NCBI GenBank assembly: GCA_019114495.1
Contig: DXFK01000187.1
Coordinates: 1 to 59,445 of the forward strand
Direction of reading: 5' to 3'
From: Candidatus Blautia stercoravium
GTDB taxonomy: Bacteria; Bacillota; Clostridia; Lachnospirales; Lachnospiraceae
Length of the DNA stretch: 59,445 bases
Shown here: positions 9,914-18,999 of the stretch, piece after piece
Position numbering within the stretch: the first letter of the stretch is position 1
How the letters are laid out: the number at the start of each line of letters is the position of its first letter
The notes under the pieces: generated by a model
What the model was told of the DNA's origin: nothing
Databases searched by the model: none
The model's input: only the letters and a program-made list of their open reading frames with translations
Position numbers and translations under genes: made by a program

Positions 9914-11341
9914 ATGAAATGCTTTCTTGCCGTGGATATCGGGGCATCCAGCGGAAGACATATGGTTGGTTTTTTACAGGATGGAAAAATCAGACTGCAG
10001 GAGATATATCGTTTCTCCAATGGAATGAAGCGTGAAAGCAAGAGCGCACCTTTGTGCTGGGATGTGGAAGAACTGTTTGAAGAAATCCTGAACGGAATGG
10101 CCGCTTGCAGGAAAAAGGGATTTCAGCCGGAGAGTATGGGGATCGATACCTGGGGAGTAGACTTTGTCCTTTTGGACAGTGACGGGAACCGTTTGGGAGA
10201 TGCGGCAGCATACAGGGACAGCCGCACGGAACATATGGATGCCCTTGTATATGAGAAAATCGGGGAAGAGGAGCTGTATGAGAGGACCGGAATCCAAAAG
10301 CAGAGCTTTAATACGATCTATCAGCTGATGGCTTTGAAGGAGAAGCAGCCGGAGCTGCTTCAGAGGGCGGAGGCGTTTCTGATGATCCCGGATTATTTTC
10401 ATTATCTTCTGACAGGAGAACTGTCTAATGAATACACCAATGCCACCACGACACAGCTGGTGGACCCTGCTGTAAAAGACTGGGATTTTGAGTTGATCCA
10501 AAGGCTGGGATATCCGCAGAAAATATTCCGCAGTCTCAAAAAACCTGGGACCTCATTGGGAAAGCTGAAGAAGGAGATTGCAGAAAGAGTGGGATTTTGC
10601 TGCCGTGTTGTGCTGCCGGCGACACATGATACCGGCTCGGCCGTACTGGCTATCCCCTGCCAGGAGGGAAGGGCTATGTACATCAGTTCCGGAACCTGGT
10701 CTCTTATGGGATGTGAACGAAAGGAAGTTCTGTGCGGGGAAAGCTGCAGGAAATTGAACTTTACGAATGAGGGTGGTTACGGATATCGTTACCGTTTTCT
10801 GAAAAATATCATGGGGCTTTGGATGATCCAGTGTATCCGTCATGAGTATCAGGACCAGTATTCCTTCGGTCAGATCTGTGCTATGGCAGAAGCACATAAG
10901 GAATTTCCGTCCAGAGTGGATGTCAATGACTCAAGGTTTCTGTCGCCGGAAAATATGGCACAAGAAGTAAAAGATTACTGCCGCGGTACAGGACAGCAGG
11001 TCCCAGAGAGTCTGGGAGAACTTGCAGCTGTGGTTTATCAGAGTCTGGCCCTATGTTATGGAAAGACTGCAGAAGAGATCCAGGAACTGACCGGGGAATC
11101 CTTTGAGACTCTTTATGTGATCGGAGGTGGAGCAAACGCAGATTATCTGAATCAGCTGACTGCAGAGTATACCAAAAAGACAGTAATCGCAGGACCAGCG
11201 GAAGCCACTGCCTTGGGAAATATTCTGGCACAGATGCTGGAGGACGGGACATTAAAAGATATACAGGAGGCCAGGGAAACCATTGGAATGTCTTTTCCTC
11301 TGAAAAGATTTTATCCGAAAGAAAGGAGCAAGGTAATATGA
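9914..11341 (+). CDS. rhaB: Rhamnulokinase
   Basis: A 475-residue FGGY-family sugar kinase that phosphorylates L-rhamnulose to rhamnulose-1-phosphate (EC 2.7.1.5). The phosphate-binding start VDIGASSGRHMVG is the RhaB form of the FGGY motif. Later come GIDTWGVDFVLLD, the sugar-pocket region TTQLVDP, the ATP-side ATHDTGSAVLAIP and the C-terminal GGGANADYLNQL loop. Length fits the family (about 470-490). Its stop overlaps the rhaA start by four bases, so translation is coupled. First gene of rhaBAD; the divergent AraC gene probably controls it. Confidence 0.96.
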   Translation: MKCFLAVDIGASSGRHMVGFLQDGKIRLQEIYRFSNGMKRESKSAPLCWDVEELFEEILNGMAACRKKGFQPESMGIDTWGVDFVLLDSDGNRLGDAAAYRDSRTEHMDALVYEKIGEEELYERTGIQKQSFNTIYQLMALKEKQPELLQRAEAFLMIPDYFHYLLTGELSNEYTNATTTQLVDPAVKDWDFELIQRLGYPQKIFRSLKKPGTSLGKLKKEIAERVGFCCRVVLPATHDTGSAVLAIPCQEGRAMYISSGTWSLMGCERKEVLCGESCRKLNFTNEGGYGYRYRFLKNIMGLWMIQCIRHEYQDQYSFGQICAMAEAHKEFPSRVDVNDSRFLSPENMAQEVKDYCRGTGQQVPESLGELAAVVYQSLALCYGKTAEEIQELTGESFETLYVIGGGANADYLNQLTAEYTKKTVIAGPAEATALGNILAQMLEDGTLKDIQEARETIGMSFPLKRFYPKERSKVI

Positions 11342-12606
11342 GATCAAAGGAAAGATATGAATCAGCAAAAAAAATATATGCAGGATGGGGTATAGATACT
11401 GACGCAGCAATAAAGAAACTGAAAGAAGTTCCGGTATCCCTGCACTGCTGGCAGGGGGACGATGTAAAAGGTTTTGATCAGGAAGGACCGCTGACAGGAG
11501 GAATCCAGACAACAGGAAATTATCCAGGGAAAGCCAGAAATCCGGAAGAACTTTTTCAGGATCTGGACAAAGCACTTTCTCTGATGCCGGGAAAGAAAAA
11601 AATCAATGTGCATGCATGCTATGCCATTTTTCAGGAGGGAGAATTTGCAGATAGGGATAAGCTGGAACCCAGACATTTTCAAAAATGGGTTGCGTTTGCA
11701 AAGGAAAGAAAAATGGGACTGGATTTTAATCCCACTTTCTTTTCCCATGAGAAAGTAAAAGACGGATTGACCTTGTCCAGTCCGGATGAGGAAACTAGGA
11801 GATTTTGGATCGAACATGGAAAAGCTTGTATCCGGATTTCTCAGTATTTTGCAGAGGAAACGGGTTATCCCTGTGTAATGAATATCTGGACCGGTGATGG
11901 CTTTAAGGATATCCCTGCAGACCGTATGGGTCCCAGAATGCGTTACAAAGATTCCATTGATCAGATCCTTTCTGAAGCGTATGATTTCCAAATGGTTAAG
12001 CCATGCGTGGAATCCAAAGTGTTTGGGATTGGAGTAGAGGCATATACCACAGGAAGTGCGGAATTTGCCTTAAGTTATGCTGCCATGAACCGGGAAAAAT
12101 GTATTCCCCTCATGGATAATGGTCATTACCATCCTACAGAGATGGTATCGGATAAGATACCAGCTCTTTTGACCTTTTTCCCGGAAATAGCTCTTCATGT
12201 TACGCGACCTGTCCGGTGGGATTCAGACCATGTGGTTTTGTTTGACGATGAGACAAGGGAAATCGCAAAAGAGATCGTGAGATGTGGAGGACTGGACGGC
12301 AGAGTAAAGCTGGCACTGGATTATTTTGATGCCAGTATCAACCGGATTTCCGCATGGGCAGTGGGATATCGGAATTTTCAGAAAGCATTGCTGTCTGCAC
12401 TTCTAACTCCCAATGAGGAACTGAAAAGGCTGCAGGATGAGAACTGTATGACTGAACTTATGGTAAGGCAGGAAGAGATAAAGACCCTTCCCTTTGGTGA
12501 TATCTGGAATCACTATTGTGAAGAATGCAAGGTGCCTGTTGATGGAACCTGGTTTGATGAGATTGTAGAGTACGAACAGGAAGTGCTGCTGAAAAGAGAC
12601 CGGTAG
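11338..12606 (+). CDS. rhaA: L-rhamnose isomerase
   Basis: A 422-residue cytoplasmic enzyme that converts L-rhamnose to L-rhamnulose (EC 5.3.1.14) using divalent metal. It begins with a helical AKKIYAGWGIDTDAAIKKL segment, then VPVSLHCWQGDDVKGFD, a hallmark of RhaA. The TIM-barrel metal ligands lie around GVEAYTTGSAEF, MDNGHYHPTEMVSDKI and RWDSDHVV. Length matches the family (about 420). It overlaps rhaB by four bases and rhaD starts 15 bases after its stop, with AAAGGAGAG between. Confidence 0.97.
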   Translation: MRSKERYESAKKIYAGWGIDTDAAIKKLKEVPVSLHCWQGDDVKGFDQEGPLTGGIQTTGNYPGKARNPEELFQDLDKALSLMPGKKKINVHACYAIFQEGEFADRDKLEPRHFQKWVAFAKERKMGLDFNPTFFSHEKVKDGLTLSSPDEETRRFWIEHGKACIRISQYFAEETGYPCVMNIWTGDGFKDIPADRMGPRMRYKDSIDQILSEAYDFQMVKPCVESKVFGIGVEAYTTGSAEFALSYAAMNREKCIPLMDNGHYHPTEMVSDKIPALLTFFPEIALHVTRPVRWDSDHVVLFDDETREIAKEIVRCGGLDGRVKLALDYFDASINRISAWAVGYRNFQKALLSALLTPNEELKRLQDENCMTELMVRQEEIKTLPFGDIWNHYCEECKVPVDGTWFDEIVEYEQEVLLKRDR

Positions 12607-12621
12607 AAAGGAGAGAGTGCG

Positions 12622-13449
12622 ATGAAGGTGTTGGAGGCAAAATTTGTACAGGGATTTATCCGCATGTGTAACGATGGATGGGAACAGGGCTGGCATGAAA
12701 GAAATGGAGGAAATCTTTCCTATCGGATCAAGACGGATGAAATGGAGTCAGTAAAAGAAGAACTTGTGTATACAGGAGAATGGCAGGAAATCGGCACAAA
12801 GGTTCCGGGACTTGCAAAAGAATTTTTTCTTGTGACAGGAAGCGGCAAATATTTCCGCAATGTCATTCTGGACCCAAAAGACAGCATTTGTATTATAGAA
12901 ATTGATGAGACAGGAGAGAACTATCGGATCCTGTGGGGCTTGGAAAATGGAGGAAGGCCGACCAGTGAGCTTCCCAGCCATCTCATGAACCATGAGGTGA
13001 AAAAAGAGATATCCGGTGGGAAACACAGAGTCATTTATCACGCACATACCACAAATATCATTGCCCTGACTTTTGTGCTGCCTCTGAAGGACGAGGTATT
13101 CACAAGAGAGCTTTGGGAAATGGCAACGGAGTGTCCGGTGGTGTTCCCATCAGGGATTGGTGTGGTTTCCTGGATGGTTCCGGGAGGACGGGAAATCGCA
13201 GTGGCTACCAGCAGGCTGATGCGGCAATATGATGTAGCAGTCTGGGCTCATCACGGCATGTTCTGTTCCGGAGAGGATTTTGACCTGACCTTTGGTTTGA
13301 TGCATACAGTAGAAAAATCCGCGGAGATCCTGGTTAAAATGCTGTCTATGAGACCGGAGAAACTGCAGACGATCACTCCCGAAAATTTCAGGAGTCTGGC
13401 CGCAGATTTTCATGTTACACTGCCGGAAAAATTTCTGTATGAAAAATAA
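12622..13449 (+). CDS. rhaD: Rhamnulose-1-phosphate aldolase
   Basis: A 275-residue class II (zinc) aldolase that splits L-rhamnulose-1-phosphate into dihydroxyacetone phosphate and L-lactaldehyde (EC 4.1.2.19). Zinc ligands are visible in the HAHTTN motif and in WAHHGMFCSGED. The early WHERNGGNLSYR and LVTGSGKYFRN segments are the phosphate-binding loops of the aldolase II fold. Length matches RhaD (about 274). It closes the three-gene catabolic unit. No lactaldehyde reductase (fucO) or RhaM mutarotase follows here. Confidence 0.96.
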   Translation: MKVLEAKFVQGFIRMCNDGWEQGWHERNGGNLSYRIKTDEMESVKEELVYTGEWQEIGTKVPGLAKEFFLVTGSGKYFRNVILDPKDSICIIEIDETGENYRILWGLENGGRPTSELPSHLMNHEVKKEISGGKHRVIYHAHTTNIIALTFVLPLKDEVFTRELWEMATECPVVFPSGIGVVSWMVPGGREIAVATSRLMRQYDVAVWAHHGMFCSGEDFDLTFGLMHTVEKSAEILVKMLSMRPEKLQTITPENFRSLAADFHVTLPEKFLYEK

Positions 13450-13709
13450 AAAGATAAGATAATCAGCTTGTTCTTTTATTATATTATTCTATTTTATCTG
13501 AACAGAATGTTACAACTTCAGTATACCGAAACATTGTGTGCTGTGAGGTGTTTCTGTCCATTTTGGTTCATCAATATTACCACAAAATTCCGAAAATTTC
13601 TGTCAGGTTGCCGGGATGTATTTTGGAACGGAAACAGATATAATCTTGTCTGGAAGGAAGAAAAGCGGATTTTATGCACCAGAACATTAAGAAATGAAAG
13701 GACAGAAAA
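13450..13709 (+). promoter_or_regulatory. AT-rich leader before the rhamnosidase operon
   Basis: 260 bases without a convincing gene. A good -10, TATAAT, lies at 13639-13644, 66 bases before the ATG at 13710, but no -35 is recognisable at the right distance. That pattern suggests an activator-dependent promoter, so the rhamnosidase group may be transcribed separately from rhaBAD. Confidence 0.4.
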
Positions 13710-16466
13710 ATGGAAGTAAAAGAACTGAAAGTACAGCATCTTAAGGATCCGGTGGGAATCGGGACAAGGCAGCCGCTGCTCAGCTATCAGCTGTCTGCTG
13801 AGGAACCGGGTCAGTTCCAGAGGGCATATCAGATTCTGGCTGCCACGGAAAAGGAGCTGCTGGATGAGCAGACGGCGGATCTGTGGGATTCAGGAAAAAC
13901 AGAAGGCAGCAGAAATTTTGGAATCCTCTATCAGGGAAAGCCCCTGCAGTCCCGTCAGCGGGTCTTCTGGAAAGTCCGGGTATGGGATCGGGACAACAGA
14001 GTTTCGCATTGGAGTGATCCGGCCTGCTGGGAGATGGGACTTCTGGAGGAGAAAGACTGGACAGCCCGATGGATCGGGCAGGGAAATGTCAGCCGGGAGG
14101 AGAAGGCCAATGCTCCTGTGTTCCGGAAAATGTTTTTTCTGGAAAGTCAGGAGTTTCTGGAAAAAGCCAGAATCTATCTGTGTGGTCTGGGACTGTTCCG
14201 GCTGTTGGTAAATGGACAGGAAGTTTCGGATTCTTTTTTTGATCCGGGAGAAAGCCATGCAGGGAAAACGGTTTACTATGTGACCTATGATCTTCTGCCG
14301 TTCCTGCGCGCAGGAGAAAATACGGTGGAAATCTGGCTGGGGAATGGTCAATATACCGGTTTTCTTCAGAATCCGGTCATGGCCCTGCCGGATGGTACCG
14401 AACTTCCGGAACACCGTTATCAGAAGAATGACGGATTGGTGGCCGATTTGCGGATCTGCGGAGAGAAAAAGGTGATTGCCCAGATAGAACTGATGGGAAA
14501 AGACGATGTCTGCAGATGGATGGGGACGGATGAAACCTGGCAGTGGAGCAAAAGTCCCTGTGTGTTTCAGAACTGGTACGGAGGAGAAGATTATGATCCG
14601 GCAGAGTATGAACCCTGTTGGATGCCTGCGGTTGTTTCTGAGGCTCCCGGCGGCAGGCTGACGGCGCGGGAATTTCCGTCGGTAAGAGTGAGGGAATATC
14701 TGGAACCGGAGACAATCCGTCCGCTGAAAAACGGGAGATGGCTGGTGGATTTCGGAAAAAACGGAGCAGGATTTCCGGAAATTCTCCTGCATCATACAAA
14801 AGAGGAGCAAAGAGGAAACTGGATCCGTATGTATCCGGCAGAGCTCCTGAGAGAAGACGGAGAAGGAGTGGATCAGTCTTCCTGTACGCAGAGCTGGAAT
14901 GAAAGGTATCACTGTTGTATCCGGGATTCTTACAGGATCGCAGGAACCGGAGAGGAATCCTGGCATCCGTTTTTCTGTTATCATGGCTTTCAGTATCTGG
15001 AAGTGGAGGGATTTCCGGGAAAACCGGAAAAGGAAAACTTCCGTTACTGGAGAATATGTACGGACAATGAAAAGTCAGGTGGATTTCATTCTTCAGATCC
15101 TGTGCTGAACGCAGTGAATGATATGGTGGAGCGTTCCATGGAGAGCAACATGTTCAGTGCGTTTACGGATTGCCCACAGATTGAAAAACTTGGCTGGATT
15201 GAGACAAGTCACCTGATGTTCCGGTCGCTTGCGGATACATATGAAATCCGGGCATGGATGCGGAAGATTATTCATGATATCTGTGATTCACAGATAAGGG
15301 AGCAGGAAAGAGGAGCAGAAGAACAGGAGCCGGATGGCTATGTTCCGGCTATTGTCCCGGAATATCAGAGAATCGTAGGACTTCACCGGGATCCAAACTG
15401 GAATGGAGCATGTATTTTTACGCCATGGGAGTATTATCAGTGTTACGGAGAGACAGATGTTCTGGAAAAAAGTTATCCGGTTATGAAACGTTATCTTGAG
15501 TATCTCAAACCGTATCTGAAGGGCGGTGTTCTTCGTGAGTACGCCCAGATGGGAGAATGGGGAGAAAACGGGGAACACACACCGGAGGTTCTTGTGGCAA
15601 CGGCTTCGGCCGCGCGTATGTTCCGGATTGCGGAAAAAATCGCAGATATTCTCGGATACGACAGCGACCGGAAAGAATTCCGGGTTTGGGCAGACCGGAT
15701 TCGCAATTCATTTCTGGAAGACCCGGAATGCTGGAACAAAGAGGAAAGCATCTGTGGCTCCGACAGTCAGGCAGGATATGGTTGTGCGTGGTTCAGTGAC
15801 CTGATTCCGGAAGCGGACAAAAACAAGGCGGTCCGCCATCTGGTTCGGGCGGTGGAACGGAATGGGTTTCATCTTACTTCCGGAGAAGTGGGACTAAAGC
15901 AGGTGTTCCGTACACTGGGAGAAAACGGAAGAAGTGATGTGGTCTGGCGTATGGTCATGAATCCGACCAGGCCGGGGTACCGTGCGTTTGTGGATGCGGG
16001 GATGACCACTCTTCCGGAGTATTGGAATTATGACGAACTCTGGTATGGAATGGCACGCAGCAGAAACCATGCGATGATGGGACATGTGAAAGAATGGATC
16101 ATGAATTATCTGTTGGGAATCCGACCTCTGGAACCCGGATATTCCAGAATTCTGATTCAGCCGTTTTTTCCGAAGAAAATCAGCCGGATGGAAGGGAAAA
16201 TCCGGTGCCCTTACGGAGAAATTTTTCTTTCCTGTCAGGTAGAAAAGAAGAAGGGAAAAAGGGTGATAACATTGAAGGCAGAACTTCCGGTGGGCGTTCG
16301 AGCGGTTCTGAAAGAACCGTATTTTGAGGGAGAAGGCAGCGACGGGAAGCGGATACTGAAAGAAACAGGATCCGGAACATGGGAATTTAAGGAGGAAAAG
16401 GAAGATGGAACAACTGAAGCCGGGACTTTTCGGTCTCCAGGTGTCTGCGGACAGCCGCAGAGGTGA
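13710..16466 (+). CDS. Alpha-L-rhamnosidase, GH78
   Basis: A 918-residue glycosidase that removes terminal L-rhamnose. Order: a fibronectin-like N-terminal domain (about 1-120), the rhamnosidase N-domain with WTARWIG (about 125-300), the concanavalin-like domain (about 310-430), the six-hairpin catalytic barrel (about 440-790) and a C-terminal beta domain. The acid loop reads TDCPQIEKLGWIETSH, the EKLGW variant of GH78 rather than DERLGW. No signal peptide is present, so it should act in the cytoplasm on imported rhamnosides. Its last 62 bases overlap the following esterase gene in another frame, and the tail after WEFKEEKED looks unlike family ends, so the natural stop may have been lost. 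Confidence 0.93.
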   Translation: MEVKELKVQHLKDPVGIGTRQPLLSYQLSAEEPGQFQRAYQILAATEKELLDEQTADLWDSGKTEGSRNFGILYQGKPLQSRQRVFWKVRVWDRDNRVSHWSDPACWEMGLLEEKDWTARWIGQGNVSREEKANAPVFRKMFFLESQEFLEKARIYLCGLGLFRLLVNGQEVSDSFFDPGESHAGKTVYYVTYDLLPFLRAGENTVEIWLGNGQYTGFLQNPVMALPDGTELPEHRYQKNDGLVADLRICGEKKVIAQIELMGKDDVCRWMGTDETWQWSKSPCVFQNWYGGEDYDPAEYEPCWMPAVVSEAPGGRLTAREFPSVRVREYLEPETIRPLKNGRWLVDFGKNGAGFPEILLHHTKEEQRGNWIRMYPAELLREDGEGVDQSSCTQSWNERYHCCIRDSYRIAGTGEESWHPFFCYHGFQYLEVEGFPGKPEKENFRYWRICTDNEKSGGFHSSDPVLNAVNDMVERSMESNMFSAFTDCPQIEKLGWIETSHLMFRSLADTYEIRAWMRKIIHDICDSQIREQERGAEEQEPDGYVPAIVPEYQRIVGLHRDPNWNGACIFTPWEYYQCYGETDVLEKSYPVMKRYLEYLKPYLKGGVLREYAQMGEWGENGEHTPEVLVATASAARMFRIAEKIADILGYDSDRKEFRVWADRIRNSFLEDPECWNKEESICGSDSQAGYGCAWFSDLIPEADKNKAVRHLVRAVERNGFHLTSGEVGLKQVFRTLGENGRSDVVWRMVMNPTRPGYRAFVDAGMTTLPEYWNYDELWYGMARSRNHAMMGHVKEWIMNYLLGIRPLEPGYSRILIQPFFPKKISRMEGKIRCPYGEIFLSCQVEKKKGKRVITLKAELPVGVRAVLKEPYFEGEGSDGKRILKETGSGTWEFKEEKEDGTTEAGTFRSPGVCGQPQR

Positions 16467-17100
16467 ATTTGATATTAAAAATGAGGTTCTTCTGAATAAA
16501 AAGACGCCGATCGATTATTTGTTTTTCGGGGATTCCATTACGCATTTCTGGGAACTGAACGCATATTTTCACAGACAGGGGCAGCTTATCATCAACCGTG
16601 GAATAGGAGGAGACAATACCGTGTATGCAGCCAGGAGGTTTGAGGCAGATGTGATCCAGCTGAAACCGAAACTGTGCGTATGTATGATCGGTGTCAATGA
16701 CGCCTGGGATCTGGAGTATGATCCGTGGAGCAGAACAGAAGGAAAAAGCATTGAGGAAGTGCTGGAACGTGCTCTTGAGAATTATCGTTTTATGATGCAG
16801 AAGGCGAAGGAACATGAGATCCGGATGGCAGTCTGTTCGGTTCTGCCCACCAACATGGATTTTACCAATCATGAGCGGGATAGGGAAGAATATATTGTGA
16901 GGCTGAACAGTCAGCTGAAAGAAATGTGCCGCGAATTTGATTTCCTGTATGTGGATTATCATTCCGCAATGGTACAGGAAAACGGGAAGACCGTTCGGGA
17001 CGGCATTACTTATGAGGGGCTCCATCCGAATGCCCGGGGATATGATATCATGGCAGGTATCTTGTATGATACATTGACGGACAAAGGATACAAGATATAA
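16405..17100 (+). CDS. GDSL/SGNH-family hydrolase (probable carbohydrate esterase)
   Basis: A 231-residue SGNH hydrolase. Block I is FFGDSITHFWEL with the nucleophile serine, block II holds the glycine in GIGGDNT, block III is GVND with the asparagine, and block V is EGLHPNARGY with the catalytic aspartate replaced by the usual D/E-x-L-H pattern and the histidine present. No signal peptide. Such enzymes often remove acetyl groups from glycans; lying between GH78 and GH43 it probably deacetylates an imported oligosaccharide, but the substrate is inference. The ATG has a strong AAGGAGG site at 16389-16395 inside the end of the rhamnosidase gene. Confidence 0.88.
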   Translation: MEQLKPGLFGLQVSADSRRGEFDIKNEVLLNKKTPIDYLFFGDSITHFWELNAYFHRQGQLIINRGIGGDNTVYAARRFEADVIQLKPKLCVCMIGVNDAWDLEYDPWSRTEGKSIEEVLERALENYRFMMQKAKEHEIRMAVCSVLPTNMDFTNHERDREEYIVRLNSQLKEMCREFDFLYVDYHSAMVQENGKTVRDGITYEGLHPNARGYDIMAGILYDTLTDKGYKI

Positions 17101-17137
17101 TATGGAGATAAAATGACACAGGAGTGGAGGAGAAAAT

Positions 17138-18925
17138 ATGTCTGGATATTTGTTTGTACATTTTACCGGAGAGCAAAAGGACGGAGAGCAGGTTTATTTT
17201 TCCGTGAGCCGTGACGGACTGCACTGGAAAGATCTGAACGGCGGAAAACCGGTTCTGTATTCCGGGATTGGAATGTGTGGAGTACGCGATCCCTTTCTTG
17301 TGCGGGATCCGCGAAGAAAAAAATTTTATCTGATTGCCACCGATTTGAGAATTGAATCCGGCTGCGGCTGGGAGAAGGCACAGTATGAAGGAAGCCGGGA
17401 TCTGATCGTATGGGAGTCGGAAGATCTGGTGCACTGGAGTGAGGAACGGTCCTGTACCATCGGAGTTCGGGCGGCAGGATGTGTCTGGGCTCCGGAAGCC
17501 GTCTATGACAGAGAGAAAGAAGAGTTTCTGGTATTCTGGGCTTCCATGGTAAAAACTCTTTCGGATGCGGAAGCAAAACAGAGAATTTATGCGTCCTGGA
17601 CGAAAGATTTCCGGCAGTTTTCCGAGCCGTTTGTCTACATGGAGCGGGAACAGCATGTGATTGACAGTACGATTGTGGAGGAACAGGGACGGTACTACCG
17701 GTTTACCAAGGACGAGACGAACAAATGTATTATTCTGGAGGAGAGTGAATCTCTGACAGGGACGTTCCGGCAGATTGCATCGGAAACGCTGTCCGGTCTG
17801 CTGGGAGTGGAAGGACCTGAGTGTTATCTCCTTCCGGACGGAAAAACCTGGTGTCTGATTGTGGATCAGTTTGCAGAAGGCAAAGGGTATCTTCCGGTTT
17901 TTACGAAGGATCTTGGCAGTGGTGTGATGGAAATTGCGCAGGAAGGTTCCTATGATCTGGGAATCACAAAGAAACGTCACGGAGGAGTGCTGGTTCTGGA
18001 AGACGGAGAGTATGAACGACTGGAGCGGTACTTTGACAGAGACTATCCGGTACTGAACGGGCTTTACGCGGATCCCGATCTCATTTCCGTCAACGGGAAG
18101 TGGTATCTGTATCCGACGACGGACGGTTTTAAGGACTGGTCCGGAACCCGGTTTTCCGTATTTTCATCGGACGACGGAAAGAAATTTACCTGTACGGCTC
18201 AGGTGCTGGATTTTGAACAGGGACAGGTACCGTGGGCTGTCGGAAGCGCCTGGGCACCGTGTGTGGCACAGAAGGACGGAAAATATTACTTCTATTTCTG
18301 CGGAAAGAGGGAAGACGGAATTTCCTGTATCGGAGCGGCAGTTGCGGATCGTCCCGAAGGACCGTTTACTGCAATGCCGGAACCGATGATTACAATGGAA
18401 ATGGTACGCAAACTTGGAATTAAAATGTCACAGGTGATCGATCCGTCAGTGTATCAGGAGGACGGACAGTATTATCTGCTGTTTGGAAACGGAGAAGCTG
18501 CGGTTGTGAAACTGACGGAGGATATGGTACACATTCTTCCGGAAACCATGAAAAATCTGGAGGGACTCTATGATTTCCGGGAAGCAGTCACCGTACTGAA
18601 ACGGAACGGGCTTTACCACTTTACCTGGTCTTGTGATGATACGGGAAGCGAAAATTATCATGTGAACTATGGGACTTCGGACAGTCTTTACGGACCGGTT
18701 TCTTTTGAAAAAGTGATTCTGGAGAAGGACGAAAGGAAAGGTGTACTTGGAACCGGACATCACAGTATCTGTAAAGTGCCGGGACGGGAGGAATATGTGA
18801 TTGCCTATCACCGGTTCGGTACACCGCTGGAACAGTACCCGGACGGAAAGGGATGGCACAGGGAGATCTGCACCGCGCCGCTGGAGTTTGGCGTGGACGG
18901 AAAAATGAGAAAAGTGATCGTGTAA
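17138..18925 (+). CDS. Double-domain GH43 glycosidase
   Basis: A 595-residue protein made of two five-bladed-propeller-like halves. The second half (about 300-595) is a clear GH43: base aspartate in GLYADPDLIS, the pKa-setting aspartate in QVIDPSVYQ and the acid glutamate in YDFREAVTVL. The first half (about 1-290) has matching landmarks: GVRDPFLVRD, CVWAPEAVYD, VIDSTIVEEQ and VEGPECYLL. GH43 enzymes mostly cleave alpha-L-arabinosides or beta-xylosides. No signal peptide. GGAGG precedes the ATG at 17138. It follows the esterase by 37 bases, so GH78, esterase and GH43 form one operon. Substrate is not decided by sequence. Confidence 0.9.
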   Translation: MSGYLFVHFTGEQKDGEQVYFSVSRDGLHWKDLNGGKPVLYSGIGMCGVRDPFLVRDPRRKKFYLIATDLRIESGCGWEKAQYEGSRDLIVWESEDLVHWSEERSCTIGVRAAGCVWAPEAVYDREKEEFLVFWASMVKTLSDAEAKQRIYASWTKDFRQFSEPFVYMEREQHVIDSTIVEEQGRYYRFTKDETNKCIILEESESLTGTFRQIASETLSGLLGVEGPECYLLPDGKTWCLIVDQFAEGKGYLPVFTKDLGSGVMEIAQEGSYDLGITKKRHGGVLVLEDGEYERLERYFDRDYPVLNGLYADPDLISVNGKWYLYPTTDGFKDWSGTRFSVFSSDDGKKFTCTAQVLDFEQGQVPWAVGSAWAPCVAQKDGKYYFYFCGKREDGISCIGAAVADRPEGPFTAMPEPMITMEMVRKLGIKMSQVIDPSVYQEDGQYYLLFGNGEAAVVKLTEDMVHILPETMKNLEGLYDFREAVTVLKRNGLYHFTWSCDDTGSENYHVNYGTSDSLYGPVSFEKVILEKDERKGVLGTGHHSICKVPGREEYVIAYHRFGTPLEQYPDGKGWHREICTAPLEFGVDGKMRKVIV

Positions 18926-18999
18926 AGGACGGCCATCAGGAAAACTGTCTGAGGAGAATGAAAATGTTGCTGAGGAACAGCTGGCAGAGCAAAACCATT

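Noticed and set aside
13468-13719. Small open frame of 83 codons before the rhamnosidase gene
   Set aside because: No ribosome site, odd composition, and overlaps a promoter-like -10.
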